NCBI RefSeq assembly: GCF_024198175.1
Contig: NZ_JAJVKV010000003.1
Span: 1,116,001 to 1,180,000 of the forward strand
Length of the DNA stretch: 64,000 nucleotides
Reading direction: 5' to 3'
From: Pyxidicoccus xibeiensis
GTDB taxonomy: Bacteria; Myxococcota; Myxococcia; Myxococcales; Myxococcaceae
A program made the translations under genes and the position numbers. Under the pieces are notes generated by a model. It was not told where the DNA came from. It saw nothing but the letters and a program-made list of their open reading frames with translations, and did no database searches. Shown piece after piece: positions 52,801-61,151 of the stretch. Numbering within the stretch: the first letter of the stretch is position 1; every line of letters starts with the position of its first letter.

Positions 52801-53640
52801 TTCCCCAACGACAGCCTGCTGCCCTTCGCGGCGCTGCGCGTGGAGCTGCCGGGGGGCGAGCCGGTGTGGGTGGACACGTCGGTGCGCAACGGCCCCTTCG
52901 GCGAGCTGCCGGAGTCCGCCATGGGCGGGCGCGAGGCGTACCTGCTGCCGGAGCCCGGCCTGCCGGCGCAGAAGGTGGAGACGCCGCCGCTGAAGGAGGT
53001 GCCCGGCAAGGAGGTGCGGCTGTCGCTGCAGCTCGCCGAGGACGGGAAGCTCACCGGCAAGGGCGAGGAGGTGTACTCGGGCTTCGAGGCGGCGCAGCTG
53101 GCGGAGGCCTTCAACCAGCTGTCGGCGGAGAGCCGCAACCAGGCGCTCCAGGGCGCGGTGGCGCGGTACTTCGGCGGTGCCTCGCTGTCGAGCGTGAAGA
53201 TTGACTACCAGGAGCAGGTGGGCGCGCCCTTCGTGCTGCGCTACGAGTTCACCGTGCCTCGCTTCGGCCGGCTGGAGGGGGACAAGCGGATGGCGCTGGG
53301 GCCCCTCACCTTCCCCGCGCAGCTGGGCCGGCGCTACGTGCAGCTCAGCTCGCGCCGCACGCCGCTCTACATCGACAACACGGAGGCCAGCCGCACGCAG
53401 GTGACGCTGGCGCTGCCGGGCGGCTGGCGGCTGACGGACCCGCAGGCGTCGCTGAACGTGGACAGCCCGTTCGGCCGCTTCACCCGCGCGGAGAAGCAGG
53501 AGGGCGGCACCCTCACCATCACCGAGTCGCTGCGCGTGCCGCGCACCCGCGTCGCGCCGAACAAGTACGAGCAGTTCGCCGGCTTCACCGGCGACGTGGA
53601 CCTCATCCAGACGCGCGAGCTGGTGCTGGTGAAGCAGTAG
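49861..53640 (+). CDS. large DUF3857/TPR/transglutaminase-like lipoprotein
   Basis: A 1259-residue lipoprotein. Signal with lipobox LSGC. The N-terminal part is helical and TPR-like (EARTLAFAGFHAYLVAADAT, GDVYALAGQHLMARRAARGD, MAVLRELAKVWPRSADLVKR). DUF3857 lies about 655-850 (DGSIVNRIHTVQKALEQSGV, TLKADGRVLEPENIEGKD). A transglutaminase-like core (about 880-1000) follows; its equivalent of the catalytic GxC region reads QDRGSRLMVMKAG, lacking the Cys, so it is probably inactive. The C-terminal part (LGRRYVQLSSRRTPLYIDN) looks like DUF3858. Role unknown; perhaps a scaffold of the envelope. Confidence 0.88.
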   Translation: MRTFRRGLAALAFVAALSGCPRSSTSVTPRVLESAAERAEKGNDEARTLAFAGFHAYLVAADATLAQQRFDAAVAKDAGDVYALAGQHLMARRAARGDRALAAAVELAVRAPGHPLAVFAARYMLDAVGASKAQDDEILKGVDRALAAGATGEAAYLLRGARLSVHTVRGDAKARDAALRELGGVGEVSLVGPFSAFHILAWDDADPVSRSGSLAGPFTGPFGPVAVRTLRAPDGRLDLGGEPGEGDLYVHAFDAEVTEPGTYVARSVSGTSHQVLLDGTPLMERRSWERATSTITARTVELPAGKHRFLIRQLKAGTSGVLTFSLLRADGRPSGVRVTPASGAAPQAWGRAHGASEETPGVYPTTQSLKAALAEEAGDLLSTVLAVRDGMGRDADGARRLMAAVDANTPALLALRAELAATDRTVPSKVARGRATRDLEVVLAKDPGNVAAVLVRTDLFLDDGQNAPALEALKAVDSTQGPVSPAVSMARARAALALDVEALAEESLAAALEVRPGLCEALGLQYNLARRRDAVERGDQLVAAQQGCPGTTVREAEHARTRGDMETAAKLYAQLVAQDPSSVSTGTSLANVYVALRRYDDAMAVLRELAKVWPRSADLVKRMADVREYSGQPAEALALREKALAMEGDDLALRRAVERAKTGRELLQEHAIDGREAIRAYEAEPMSSGSAAVFVLDAAAVRVYPDGSIVNRIHTVQKALEQSGVQDIAEVTVPRGAQVLALRTLKADGRVLEPENIEGKDTVSLPGVAVGDYVEVEYLLAENPRGPAQPGFTASAFYFQIANQPNAWTTYTVVAPKGSGMKVDAHGMKAPAPKVTGDVEVFHYEARRVPPFIAEPDSPPSGNEYLPFVMVGAGATGNDGLVRIYGDVFQERWQRTAEVEAFARKAAEGKEGLEAVKALHAAANQRFSGRDSGLGQSAASTVAQDRGSRLMVMKAGLDTLGIPARVVAIRTFTVDPAQYLFPNDSLLPFAALRVELPGGEPVWVDTSVRNGPFGELPESAMGGREAYLLPEPGLPAQKVETPPLKEVPGKEVRLSLQLAEDGKLTGKGEEVYSGFEAAQLAEAFNQLSAESRNQALQGAVARYFGGASLSSVKIDYQEQVGAPFVLRYEFTVPRFGRLEGDKRMALGPLTFPAQLGRRYVQLSSRRTPLYIDNTEASRTQVTLALPGGWRLTDPQASLNVDSPFGRFTRAEKQEGGTLTITESLRVPRTRVAPNKYEQFAGFTGDVDLIQTRELVLVKQ

Positions 53641-53646
53641 CCGGCG

Positions 53647-54597
53647 CTAGCCCTCTGACGACCGGGGCCGGGGCGGTGCCAGCACCGCCTCCGGCTGCGC
53701 GGCCTCGGGGGCCGCCGCCGCGCCCGGAGGCATGGCCCGCTCGAGGAGGGCCACGACGCCCCCGTGCCCTTCCGCGCGGGCCACGTCCAGCGGCGTCTGC
53801 TTCAAGTCGTTGCGGGCCAGCGGGTCCGCGCCCGCGGCGAGCAGCGCGGAGACCAGGTCCTCCAGCCCGCGCAGGGCGGCCAGGTGCAGCGGGGTGAACT
53901 CCATGGGGCCCCGGGCGTGGGGGCTGGCGCCGCGCGTCACCAGCAGGGAGGCCAGCCCGGTGCGCTTGTAGGCCAGCGCCAGCATCAGCGGCGTCTGCCC
54001 CAGGCAGTCCACCGCGTCCACGGGACAGCCCAGCTCCAGCAGCCGCCGCGCCACCTCCACCGAGCCGGAGCGGGCCGCCACCTCGTGCAGGCCGGTGAGG
54101 TCCCGCTCGTCCACCGCGTCCCATGCGCCCCCCTTCTCCAGCACCACCTCCAGCGCGGCGAGCTGGCCGGCGCCGCAGGCGAAGTGGAAGGCGGTGGCGC
54201 CCGGCCGCGCCGGCACCTTGTCCGAGGTGGCTCGCCCCGCCCGCTGGTTCACATCCACGCCCAGCTCCACGAAGCGCCGCACCAGGTCGGCATGCCCGTG
54301 CAGCGCCGCCACGTGCAGCGCGCTCTGCCCCCAGCCGTCGATGCCCGCCGGGTCCACGCCCCGGGCCAGCAGCACGTCGACGATGTCGCGGCGCCCCACG
54401 GCCGCCGCGGCCTGGAGCGGCCCGCGCACGGCCTCGCGGGCCTGGACGAGCGCCTCCGGCCTGCGGCGCAGCAGGGCCTCCACCCGCGAGGCGTCACCCT
54501 GGCGGATGGTGGCCACCAGGTCTCTCCGGGAGCGAAGGGCGCGGTGAACGAGCAGGAACAGGACCACCAGGGCCACCAGCGCGGCGACGTAGTACAT
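53647..54597 (-). CDS. membrane-anchored ankyrin-repeat protein
   Basis: A 316-residue protein. ATG at 54597 follows GGGGAG and begins with one membrane helix, MYYVAALVALVVLFLLVHRA. The rest is about seven ankyrin repeats (for example GWGQSALHVAALHGHADLVR, LGQTPLMLALAYKRTGLASL, MEFTPLHLAALRGLEDLVSA), a protein-interaction platform facing the cytoplasm. Length and type are common in myxobacteria. The C-terminal tail is Pro/Ala-rich. A longer frame upstream adds a basic stretch without support. Partner unknown. Confidence 0.9.
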   Translation of the reverse strand: MYYVAALVALVVLFLLVHRALRSRRDLVATIRQGDASRVEALLRRRPEALVQAREAVRGPLQAAAAVGRRDIVDVLLARGVDPAGIDGWGQSALHVAALHGHADLVRRFVELGVDVNQRAGRATSDKVPARPGATAFHFACGAGQLAALEVVLEKGGAWDAVDERDLTGLHEVAARSGSVEVARRLLELGCPVDAVDCLGQTPLMLALAYKRTGLASLLVTRGASPHARGPMEFTPLHLAALRGLEDLVSALLAAGADPLARNDLKQTPLDVARAEGHGGVVALLERAMPPGAAAAPEAAQPEAVLAPPRPRSSEG

Positions 54598-54805
54598 GCC
54601 GGCAGTCTCCCCGGAAACCGGCGCCTTGCAATAGTCCTCCCGTTTCAGGTGGGGTGCGTCTTTTCCGGACCGGCTGCGTTTCCAATGCCCGCTGGCGGCA
54701 TTGCGTGGCGCCATTCGCTGCTTGCGGGTGGCCGTGTCAGCCCAATCCCATATCAACTCCCCGCATCACGGACGGGGGCACGTCCGTGCAACCGAGGAGC
54801 AGCGA

Positions 54806-55837
54806 ATGAACTGGAAGAAGTGGGTTCGTGCGGTGCCGGCGCTGGGGATGTTGGGATTGGCGGCCTGCGGCTCCGCCGCGGCGGAGACCGCGGAGCTGGC
54901 GTCCGCACCCGCGCCGCTTTTGGACTGTGAGCAGCCGCTGCCGGAGGTGCTGGAGAGCACGCCGGGCGCGGAAGGCCCCCGGGCGCAGCTGGCGGTGACG
55001 TCCGTCGTCACGCCCATCCTGCTCGTGCCCCAGGGCAGCTCCGTCACCCCGCAGCAGGTCACCACGCTGACGCAGGCGCTCGGCAACGTGCGGCGCTGGT
55101 ACCAGCGAGAGCTGCCCAACAAGAACGTGCGCTGGGAGCCGCTGGTGACGATGGCCGGCGACAAGACGGCCGCGTACTACCTCACCAACAACAACGTCTG
55201 GGCGGAAATCCCAGGCGAAATCCAGGCCAAGCTGGGCTGGAACCCGTGGACGTACACCGGCACGTCCCACCACATCGCGCTGGTCATCGGGCGCGACCTG
55301 CTGGGCTGGGCCGGCGGCAATGGCTACAACGACGGCCGGGGCCTGGCCATCCTCGGGCTGGAGTCGCTGGTGGAGCAGTCGAAGTGCGCGGGCGAGTGGT
55401 GGTGCACGCAGGAGTTCTGGCACGGCACGGTGGCGCACGAGCTGGGGCACGGCTTCACGCTGCCACATGACGCGGACCCCGCCTCCATCATGAACTTCCA
55501 CGGCGACTACACGAACAAGCACTTCACCGGCACCGCGCCGGCCACGGTGGAGGCCAGCCCCGCCACGCAGGCCAAGCAGGAGAACTGGTCCTTCTGCGGC
55601 ATCGACTACCAGTGCGCCACGAAGCGCTGTGGCGGCAACTGGAGCGGCAACCGGCTGTGGTGCCTGCCCACCGCGCAGTACCCCAAGGAGGCCGCCGCCA
55701 TCCCCGCCGGCTTCACCTGCCGCACCGCCAGCCAGTGCGCCACGGGCTACTGCCAGCCGAACGCCAACGGCGACAAGGTGTGCACCACCGGCCCGCAGCC
55801 CTGGTACGTCACGCCGTTCTTCCCGGACGTGCCGTAG
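54806..55837 (+). CDS. zinc metalloprotease lipoprotein
   Basis: A 343-residue lipoprotein. ATG at 54806 follows GAGGAG; signal MNWKKWVRAVPALGMLGLAAC with lipobox. The protease core has HELGHGFTLPH (His211, Glu212, His215, His221), the HExxHxxxxxH zinc-site layout, and downstream SIMNFHG with Met229 in a Met-turn-like position. The Gly usual in HExxHxxGxxH is Thr here. Six or more Cys residues in the last third suggest disulfides. It probably degrades external proteins. No inhibitor or propeptide gene is evident. Confidence 0.88.
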   Translation: MNWKKWVRAVPALGMLGLAACGSAAAETAELASAPAPLLDCEQPLPEVLESTPGAEGPRAQLAVTSVVTPILLVPQGSSVTPQQVTTLTQALGNVRRWYQRELPNKNVRWEPLVTMAGDKTAAYYLTNNNVWAEIPGEIQAKLGWNPWTYTGTSHHIALVIGRDLLGWAGGNGYNDGRGLAILGLESLVEQSKCAGEWWCTQEFWHGTVAHELGHGFTLPHDADPASIMNFHGDYTNKHFTGTAPATVEASPATQAKQENWSFCGIDYQCATKRCGGNWSGNRLWCLPTAQYPKEAAAIPAGFTCRTASQCATGYCQPNANGDKVCTTGPQPWYVTPFFPDVP

Positions 55838-55887
55838 GCCCCGTCCCCGCGCTCCCCGGTGCGCCGGGCCGGCGAGCGGCCCCTCCC

Positions 55888-55911
55888 GGCTCCGGGGCTC
55901 CGGGGCTCCGG
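55888..55911. repeat. three tandem copies of an 8-bp unit
   Basis: GGCTCCGG is repeated three times without interruption (55888-55895, 55896-55903, 55904-55911) in the intergenic region after the zinc protease gene. It may come from slippage in GC-rich DNA. Confidence 0.5.
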
Positions 55912-56005
55912 GGGGCGTGAATAGAACAGGAGCGGGTCCGTCTCACCTTCGCGTCAGGGCCCGCCCTGGCGCGGAGTGTGTTGCGCATCCAACGGAGACG
56001 ACGTC

Positions 56006-57067
56006 ATGACTCCTCGAACCTGGCTCTACCTCGCGGCGCTGCTGGCGGCGCCCTCGGTGCAGGCGCAGACGACCCCGGTCCCCTATGAGGACCCCGAGTA
56101 TTCCGAGTACCAGGACGAGGGCGCCTACGAAGACGCCGCGCCCCAGGAGGACGCCGTCCCCACCGCCCCCACCGCGCCTCCCGAGCTGCCCGCGGAGAAC
56201 CCGACGCCCCGCCCCTTCGCGGGGGCGGTGTGGGTCAACGGCCACTGGTTCTGGGACGGCGACGAGTGGCGCTACAACCCGGGGACGTGGATTGCCCCCA
56301 TGGCGGGCTACCGCTTCATCAACGGCTACTGGGAGCAGGACAGCCAGGGCTGGCGCTGGGTGTCCGGAGGGTGGGCGCGGCTGGACTCGAACATGGTGGA
56401 GATTCCCGTCGCGCCGTCGAGCGAGACGCTCTCCACCGTGCAGGCCCCTCCCCCGGTCCGGGTGGAGGCGGCTCCTCCGGCACCCGCGCCGGACCTCGTC
56501 TGGACGCCGGGCTACTGGTACTGGACGGGCGCCACCCATGTCTGGGTGGACGGTGCGTGGGTCGCGCCTCCGCAGCCGAACCTCGTCTACGTCTCGCCCC
56601 GGTGGGTGCGGCGCGGGCCGTCCTGGTTCTTCTCGTGCGGCGGCTGGGCCGTCCGGGGCTCGGTCCGGGTCAGCGTCCCCGTCTACCGCCACGCGAGCGT
56701 GCGCGTGAGCTGGGGGCACCCGTACTACTTCGCCCATACGTGGCGCCGCTATCCGGTGGTGCGCTACTACGACTACCGCGTCCGCCACCACTACCGCAGC
56801 CATGACTACGGCCACCGGAGGCATGACTATGGCTACCGGCGTCCCGATTACGGCTACCGGCGCTACGACTCCGGTCCGCGGCGCCATGACTCCGGCCCGC
56901 GGCGCTACGACTCCGGCGACCGGAGCCCTCCTGGCAACCGCTACCGGAGCCGTGATGACGGCTCCCGGAATCACGACCGCGGCGGCTGGAGCGGGCCTCG
57001 CAACCGGGACCACTCCGCGTCTCCTGGCAACTCCCATCAGCGCAACCGGGACCGGCGTCGCGACTGA
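56006..57067 (+). CDS. YXWGXW-repeat-type exported protein
   Basis: A 353-residue exported protein. Signal peptide MTPRTWLYLAALLAAPSVQAQ. The middle contains the aromatic repeats of the YXWGXW family: WVNGHWFWDGDEWRYNPGTW, GYRFINGYWEQ, GWRWVSGGW, WTPGYWYWTG. The C-terminal 130 residues are Tyr/Arg/Asp-rich tandem blocks of D-Y-G-Y-R-R and D-S-G-P-R-R type. Such proteins are extracellular or outer-surface associated, with unknown function; the aromatic repeats probably make a beta sheet. A short repeat and a modest spacer precede it. Confidence 0.86.
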   Translation: MTPRTWLYLAALLAAPSVQAQTTPVPYEDPEYSEYQDEGAYEDAAPQEDAVPTAPTAPPELPAENPTPRPFAGAVWVNGHWFWDGDEWRYNPGTWIAPMAGYRFINGYWEQDSQGWRWVSGGWARLDSNMVEIPVAPSSETLSTVQAPPPVRVEAAPPAPAPDLVWTPGYWYWTGATHVWVDGAWVAPPQPNLVYVSPRWVRRGPSWFFSCGGWAVRGSVRVSVPVYRHASVRVSWGHPYYFAHTWRRYPVVRYYDYRVRHHYRSHDYGHRRHDYGYRRPDYGYRRYDSGPRRHDSGPRRYDSGDRSPPGNRYRSRDDGSRNHDRGGWSGPRNRDHSASPGNSHQRNRDRRRD

Positions 57068-57166
57068 CCAGCGTTCACTGCTCGACACGCATTGAAATGA
57101 CACTCGCGTAAAGCAGGACTAACCAGCAAAACAACAGGTGCCGAATGACCCTCACCGGAGTCATCC

Positions 57167-59797
57167 ATGACACCTCGACTGGCGTCCCCCCTCCGTCTCA
57201 CCTGGTTGCTCCTGCTGGCCGTGGCCTGCGCGCCGGAGCCCTCTCCCGAGGTGCCCGAAGGCGCCGAGCTGGAGAGCGCTGAAGCCGCCATCACCCTGCC
57301 GCCGTCGTACACGGACGCGCAGGTGACGGCGATTGCGCGGCCCACGGCGCTCGCCTTCACGCCGGATGGCCGGCTGCTCATCACCACGCAGCCTGGCCAG
57401 CTCCGCGTCTACGCGAATGGCGCGCTGCTGCCCACGCCGGCGCTGGACCTGACGGCGCGGCTCTGCACCAACTCCGAGCGCGGCCTGCTGGGCATCGCGG
57501 TGGACCCGGCCTTCGCCACCAACCGCTACATCTACGTCTATTACACGTTCAACAAGTTCAACACGTGCACGACGAACATCACCAACGTGGCCGTCAACCG
57601 CGTGTCGCGCTTCACGCTGCCGGACACCAACGTCGTGGCCGCGTCCAGCGAGCTGGTGCTGCTGGACAACATCCCCTCCACCGCGGGCAACCACAACGGC
57701 GGGGACCTGCACTTCGGGCAGGACGGGCTGCTCTACATCAGCGTAGGTGACGGCGGGTGCCAACTGGGCGACCCGACGCGCTGCGCGGGGCAGAACACCA
57801 CCGCGCGCCGGCTGGACGTGATGCTGGGGAAGATGCTGCGCATCCGCAAGGACGGGAGCATCCCCACGGACAACCCCTGGTACGCGGCCGCTGGCAGCCG
57901 CCGCTGCGGCAACCCCGCGGGCGTGCCGACGGGCACCGGGCCGTGCCAGGAGAACTACGCCACCGGCCTGCGCAACCCGTTCCGCTTCGCCTTCCAGCCC
58001 GGCACCAACACGTTCTTCATCAACGACGTGGGCCAGGGCGTGTGGGAGGAAATCGACGAGGGCATCAAGGGCGCGGACTACGGCTGGAACACGCGCGAGG
58101 GCCACTGCGCGAACAACTCCACCACGAGCTGCGGCGCGCCTCCGGCGGGGATGACCAACCCCATCTTCGACTACAAGCACGGCACCAACGACGCGAGCTC
58201 GCCCTTCCAGAACTGCAACTCGATTACGGGCGGTACCTTTGCGCCCGTGGGTGCGTGGGCGCCGGGTGACGACAACGCCTACTTCTTCAGCGACTACGTC
58301 TGCGGCAAGGTCTTCAAGCTGACGCGCGGCGCGGGCGGCGCGGTGTCGGTGAGCGCGTTCGCCACCGGCCTGGGCGGCAGCTCCGCGGTGACGCTGCGCT
58401 TCGGCCCCTCCAGCGCGGGCCAGGCGCTCTACTACACGACCTATGCGAATGGCGGCGAGGTGCGCCGCATCAACTACAGCGGCACGACCAACCGGCCGCC
58501 GGTGGCCGCCGTCACGGCGTCTCCCACGGCGGGCTCCACACCGCTCACCGTCTCCTTCAACGGCGGTGGCAGCAGCGACCCGGATGGGGACGCGCTGACG
58601 TACCTCTGGAACTTCGGCGACGGCAGCGCGGTGGTGCAGACGACCACGCCGACGACAAGCCACGTCTACACGACGGCGGGCGCGTTCACCGCGTCCCTCA
58701 CGGTGCGCGACGCGCGGGGGGCCTCGTCCACCCAGGCGGCCACGGTGCGCATCGACGCGGGCAACACGGCGCCGGTGGTCACCATCACCTCGCCGGCCGC
58801 CGGCCTGCGCTTCCGGGTGGGCCAGACGCTGGTGCTGACGGGCAGCGCCACGGACGCCGAGGACGGCCAGCTGCCGGACAGCAGCCTCCGCTGGGAGGCA
58901 CTGCTGCACCATGACGAGCACACCCACCCGCTGCTCACGCCCACCACCGGCAACAACCTCACCCTCGCCGCGCCCTCGCCGGAGGACCTGGCCGCCGTCA
59001 ACACGAACTACGTGGAGATCATCCTCACGGCGACGGACTCGCAGGGCCGGAGCACCACGGTGACGCGCGACGTGCTGCCCATCATCGTGGACGTGGCGCT
59101 GGGCTCGGTGCCGTCGGGGCTGACGCTCCAGGTCAACGGGACGAGCTTCACCACGCCGGCGACGGTGAAGTCGTGGCCGGGCTACACGCTCAACGTCTCC
59201 GCGCCGGCGCAGGCTGACTCCACGGGGGCGTGGAAGGTGTGGAGCGCGTGGTCCGACGGCGGGGCGCGAGCGCACGGCTACCTGACGCCGGATGGGGCAT
59301 CCAGCCTCACCGCCACGTACAAGGACGGCCTGCGGGCGCGGGTGAACTTCCAGCCGGCCGGTGCGCCGGTGCCCGCGGGCTATGTCGCCGACGCGGGCCT
59401 CGTCTTCGGGGCGCGGGGCAATGGCTTCAGCTACGGGTGGAACGCGGACAACAGCGCGCTGGCGCGGGACCGGAACAGCGCGACGTCGCCGGACCAGCGC
59501 TACGACACGTTCAACCACCTGCAGAAGGCGGAGAACCCGAATGCCTCGTGGGAGCTGGCGGTGCCGTCGGGCCGGTACTCCGTGACGCTGGCCGCGGGGG
59601 ACCCTGACCACTTCGACAGCGTCTTCCGGCTGGCGCTGGAGGGGCAGCTGGCGCTGTCCGGGACGCCCAACACCAGCACGCGGTTCTTCACGTCCACCGC
59701 GAGCGTCACCGTCACCGACGGCCGGCTGAGCCTCACCAGCGGCAGCGGCGCGGCGAACAACAAGATCAACTTCATCGACGTCGAGCAGCAGGAGTAG
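57167..59797 (+). CDS. PQQ-type sugar dehydrogenase lipoprotein with PKD and binding domains
   Basis: An 876-residue exported enzyme with lipobox-like LLAVAC. The soluble glucose/sorbosone dehydrogenase beta-propeller spans about 45-440: GRLLITTQPGQLRVYANGAL, LLGIAVDPAFATNRYIYVYY, NHNGGDLHFGQDGLLYISVG, YATGLRNPFRFAFQPGTNTF. A PKD domain follows (about 445-530: SPTAGSTPLTVSFNGG, DGDALTYLWNFGDGS), then an Ig-like domain and a C-terminal region reminiscent of a malectin-like sugar-binding fold (about 715-870). It may oxidise sugars outside the cell while bound to polysaccharide. Whether PQQ is really bound needs structure data. Confidence 0.88.
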   Translation: MTPRLASPLRLTWLLLLAVACAPEPSPEVPEGAELESAEAAITLPPSYTDAQVTAIARPTALAFTPDGRLLITTQPGQLRVYANGALLPTPALDLTARLCTNSERGLLGIAVDPAFATNRYIYVYYTFNKFNTCTTNITNVAVNRVSRFTLPDTNVVAASSELVLLDNIPSTAGNHNGGDLHFGQDGLLYISVGDGGCQLGDPTRCAGQNTTARRLDVMLGKMLRIRKDGSIPTDNPWYAAAGSRRCGNPAGVPTGTGPCQENYATGLRNPFRFAFQPGTNTFFINDVGQGVWEEIDEGIKGADYGWNTREGHCANNSTTSCGAPPAGMTNPIFDYKHGTNDASSPFQNCNSITGGTFAPVGAWAPGDDNAYFFSDYVCGKVFKLTRGAGGAVSVSAFATGLGGSSAVTLRFGPSSAGQALYYTTYANGGEVRRINYSGTTNRPPVAAVTASPTAGSTPLTVSFNGGGSSDPDGDALTYLWNFGDGSAVVQTTTPTTSHVYTTAGAFTASLTVRDARGASSTQAATVRIDAGNTAPVVTITSPAAGLRFRVGQTLVLTGSATDAEDGQLPDSSLRWEALLHHDEHTHPLLTPTTGNNLTLAAPSPEDLAAVNTNYVEIILTATDSQGRSTTVTRDVLPIIVDVALGSVPSGLTLQVNGTSFTTPATVKSWPGYTLNVSAPAQADSTGAWKVWSAWSDGGARAHGYLTPDGASSLTATYKDGLRARVNFQPAGAPVPAGYVADAGLVFGARGNGFSYGWNADNSALARDRNSATSPDQRYDTFNHLQKAENPNASWELAVPSGRYSVTLAAGDPDHFDSVFRLALEGQLALSGTPNTSTRFFTSTASVTVTDGRLSLTSGSGAANNKINFIDVEQQE

Positions 59798-60371
59798 CCG
59801 CGAAGGCTCTGCCAGCGCGTCAGCCCGGCTCCGTGGGTGGTGGCCCCCGGAACACCGAAGCTGACGCGCTGGCGGGGACGTTCCGAGGCGCGTTACCGAC
59901 GACAAGACGCCCCCGGCGGGCGGGGCCATCCACCGCCAAGGAACTCGGCCCGCTCCGGCCCATCGCGTGGAAGGAACGCTCATTCCGCCCGGGCGGCACG
60001 CCGTGCCTCCCGAGCCTGCCAGGAACGTTCATGCCAGGCTGGCCGCCAGTTCCGCGCCCCAGACCTGGAAGGAACCCTCATTCCGTACGGGCAGCCCCCG
60101 TGCCTCCCAAGCCCGCCAGTAATGCTCATGCCAGGCTGGCCGCCAGCTCCGCCCCCAGACCTGGAAGGAACGCTCATTCCACGCGGACCGTCCGCGCCAC
60201 CGCCGCTTGGAAGGAGCGTTCCTTCCAAGCTGGCCGCCCGCTCCGCCCTGCGGCCTGGAAGGAACGCTCCTTCCAAGCTGGCCGCCCGCTCCGCCCCAGC
60301 GTGGGCACGCCCCCATCAGCTGAGCTGCTCCACGGACGCGTACAGTCCGGTCGCCCGCCGTGCGCGCTCCG
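59798..60371. other. 574-bp intergenic region full of short palindromic repeats
   Basis: Between two convergent genes. It contains seven related copies of a GGAAGGAACGCTC(C/A)TTCC-like palindrome embedded in longer imperfect direct repeats. Translation in several frames gives repetitive peptides with no support, so it is treated as non-coding. Details are given for the repeat feature. Confidence 0.7.
59967..60277. repeat. cluster of palindromic repeat units
   Basis: Seven copies of a palindrome like CTTGGAAGGAGCGTTCCTTCCAAG (60206-60229) occur at about 59967, 60015, 60065, 60114, 60161, 60206 and 60255. Some are decayed. Two blocks starting CCAGGCTGGCCGCCAG (60034 and 60131) are 97 bp apart and nearly identical for about 40 bp; another AAGCTGGCCGCCCGCTCCGC block occurs at 60227 and 60275 (48 bp apart). 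The same core is found at 3434-3461, so this is a dispersed family. Both sites are at the 3' ends of genes. Confidence 0.8.
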
Positions 60372-61028
60372 CTACGGGCCTCGCTCGCTCGGAAGCGCGG
60401 CGGAGCCCGGTATCAGCGACCGGGCGACGTGCTTGACGTACTCAGCGCGCGCCCGCTCGGAGCCCAGCGTGTCCGGGCTGGCGATGGCGAGGTGCAGCAG
60501 GCCCACGTAGGTGGAATACGCCTGCAGCGCCCAGTGGCGCGCCTCGCGCACCGGCAGCCCCAGCGCCCGGTACAGCTTCACCAGGTAGTCGATGCGCCGC
60601 TTCGAGACGCGCTCGAGCACCGGCTGGATGCGCGGGTCCGAAGCGCCCACCGCGATGGCGACCTCAATCTTCCCGTGCGGGCCGTCCTCGAAGGTCAGCG
60701 CCAGCAGCCGGTGCAGCCGCTCCCGAGGGTCGGACAGTGCCTCCAGCCGGGCGATGACCTCCCCCGTCGCCAGCTGCTCCCAGCGCGCGAGCGCGGCCTG
60801 GAGCAGCTCGGCCCGGTCCTTGAAGTGCCAGTAGAAGCCCCCCTTCGTCACCCCCAGCCGCCGGGCCAGCCTCTCGACGGAGAGGGCCTCCACGCCGTCC
60901 GCGAGGCTCCAGAGCGCGGCATCCGCCCAGTCCTCGGCCGACAGGCCGGGCCCCCGGCGCCGCTCGCGGATGTCCTCGAAACTCCTGAAGGGGGCGGAGG
61001 GGGGCGGGCGGGAAGAAGCGCGGCTCAT
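60372..61028 (-). CDS. TetR-family transcriptional regulator
   Basis: A 218-residue repressor-type protein. Helix-turn-helix at about 30-75 (DAALWSLADGVEALSVERLA, RRLGVTKGGFYWHFKDRAEL) followed by an all-helical ligand domain. It is divergent from the DUF6463-DUF2867 gene; two palindromes in the shared region are likely its operators, so it would repress that gene and itself. The ligand is unknown. Start ATG at 61028 preserves the conserved N-terminal arm. Confidence 0.93.
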   Translation of the reverse strand: MSRASSRPPPSAPFRSFEDIRERRRGPGLSAEDWADAALWSLADGVEALSVERLARRLGVTKGGFYWHFKDRAELLQAALARWEQLATGEVIARLEALSDPRERLHRLLALTFEDGPHGKIEVAIAVGASDPRIQPVLERVSKRRIDYLVKLYRALGLPVREARHWALQAYSTYVGLLHLAIASPDTLGSERARAEYVKHVARSLIPGSAALPSERGP

Positions 61029-61094
61029 CGTTCAACCCAGTCTGGAGGACCCCTTTCCTGGCGTCCAGGGCTGTCTCCCCGTCAGCCCTGTCCT

Positions 61095-61126
61095 ATACGG
61101 TACCGTATCGCGATACGGCACCGTAT
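61095..61126. promoter_or_regulatory. paired palindromic operator for the TetR regulator
   Basis: ATACGGTACCGTAT (61095-61108) is a perfect 14-bp palindrome and ATACGGCACCGTAT (61113-61126) is the same with one central mismatch; centres are 18 bp apart. They lie 67 bp from the regulator start and about 26-57 bp from ATG 61152. The linker between them also makes CGTATCGCGATACG, itself palindromic. Confidence 0.75.
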
Positions 61127-61151
61127 CCGATGACAGGAATGGAGGCCGCCG

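Noticed and set aside
57161-59983. 940-codon open frame antisense to the sugar dehydrogenase gene
   Set aside because: Arg/His/Val-rich shadow; the plus frame has dehydrogenase and PKD motifs.
59967-60277. CRISPR array
   Set aside because: The repeated units are palindromic and of varying length with decayed copies and related spacers; no cas gene is present.
59833-60510. Repetitive open frames (KERSFQAGR-type peptides) in the 59.8-60.4 kb region
   Set aside because: They follow directly from the palindromic DNA repeats, occur in several frames and strands and have no start signal.
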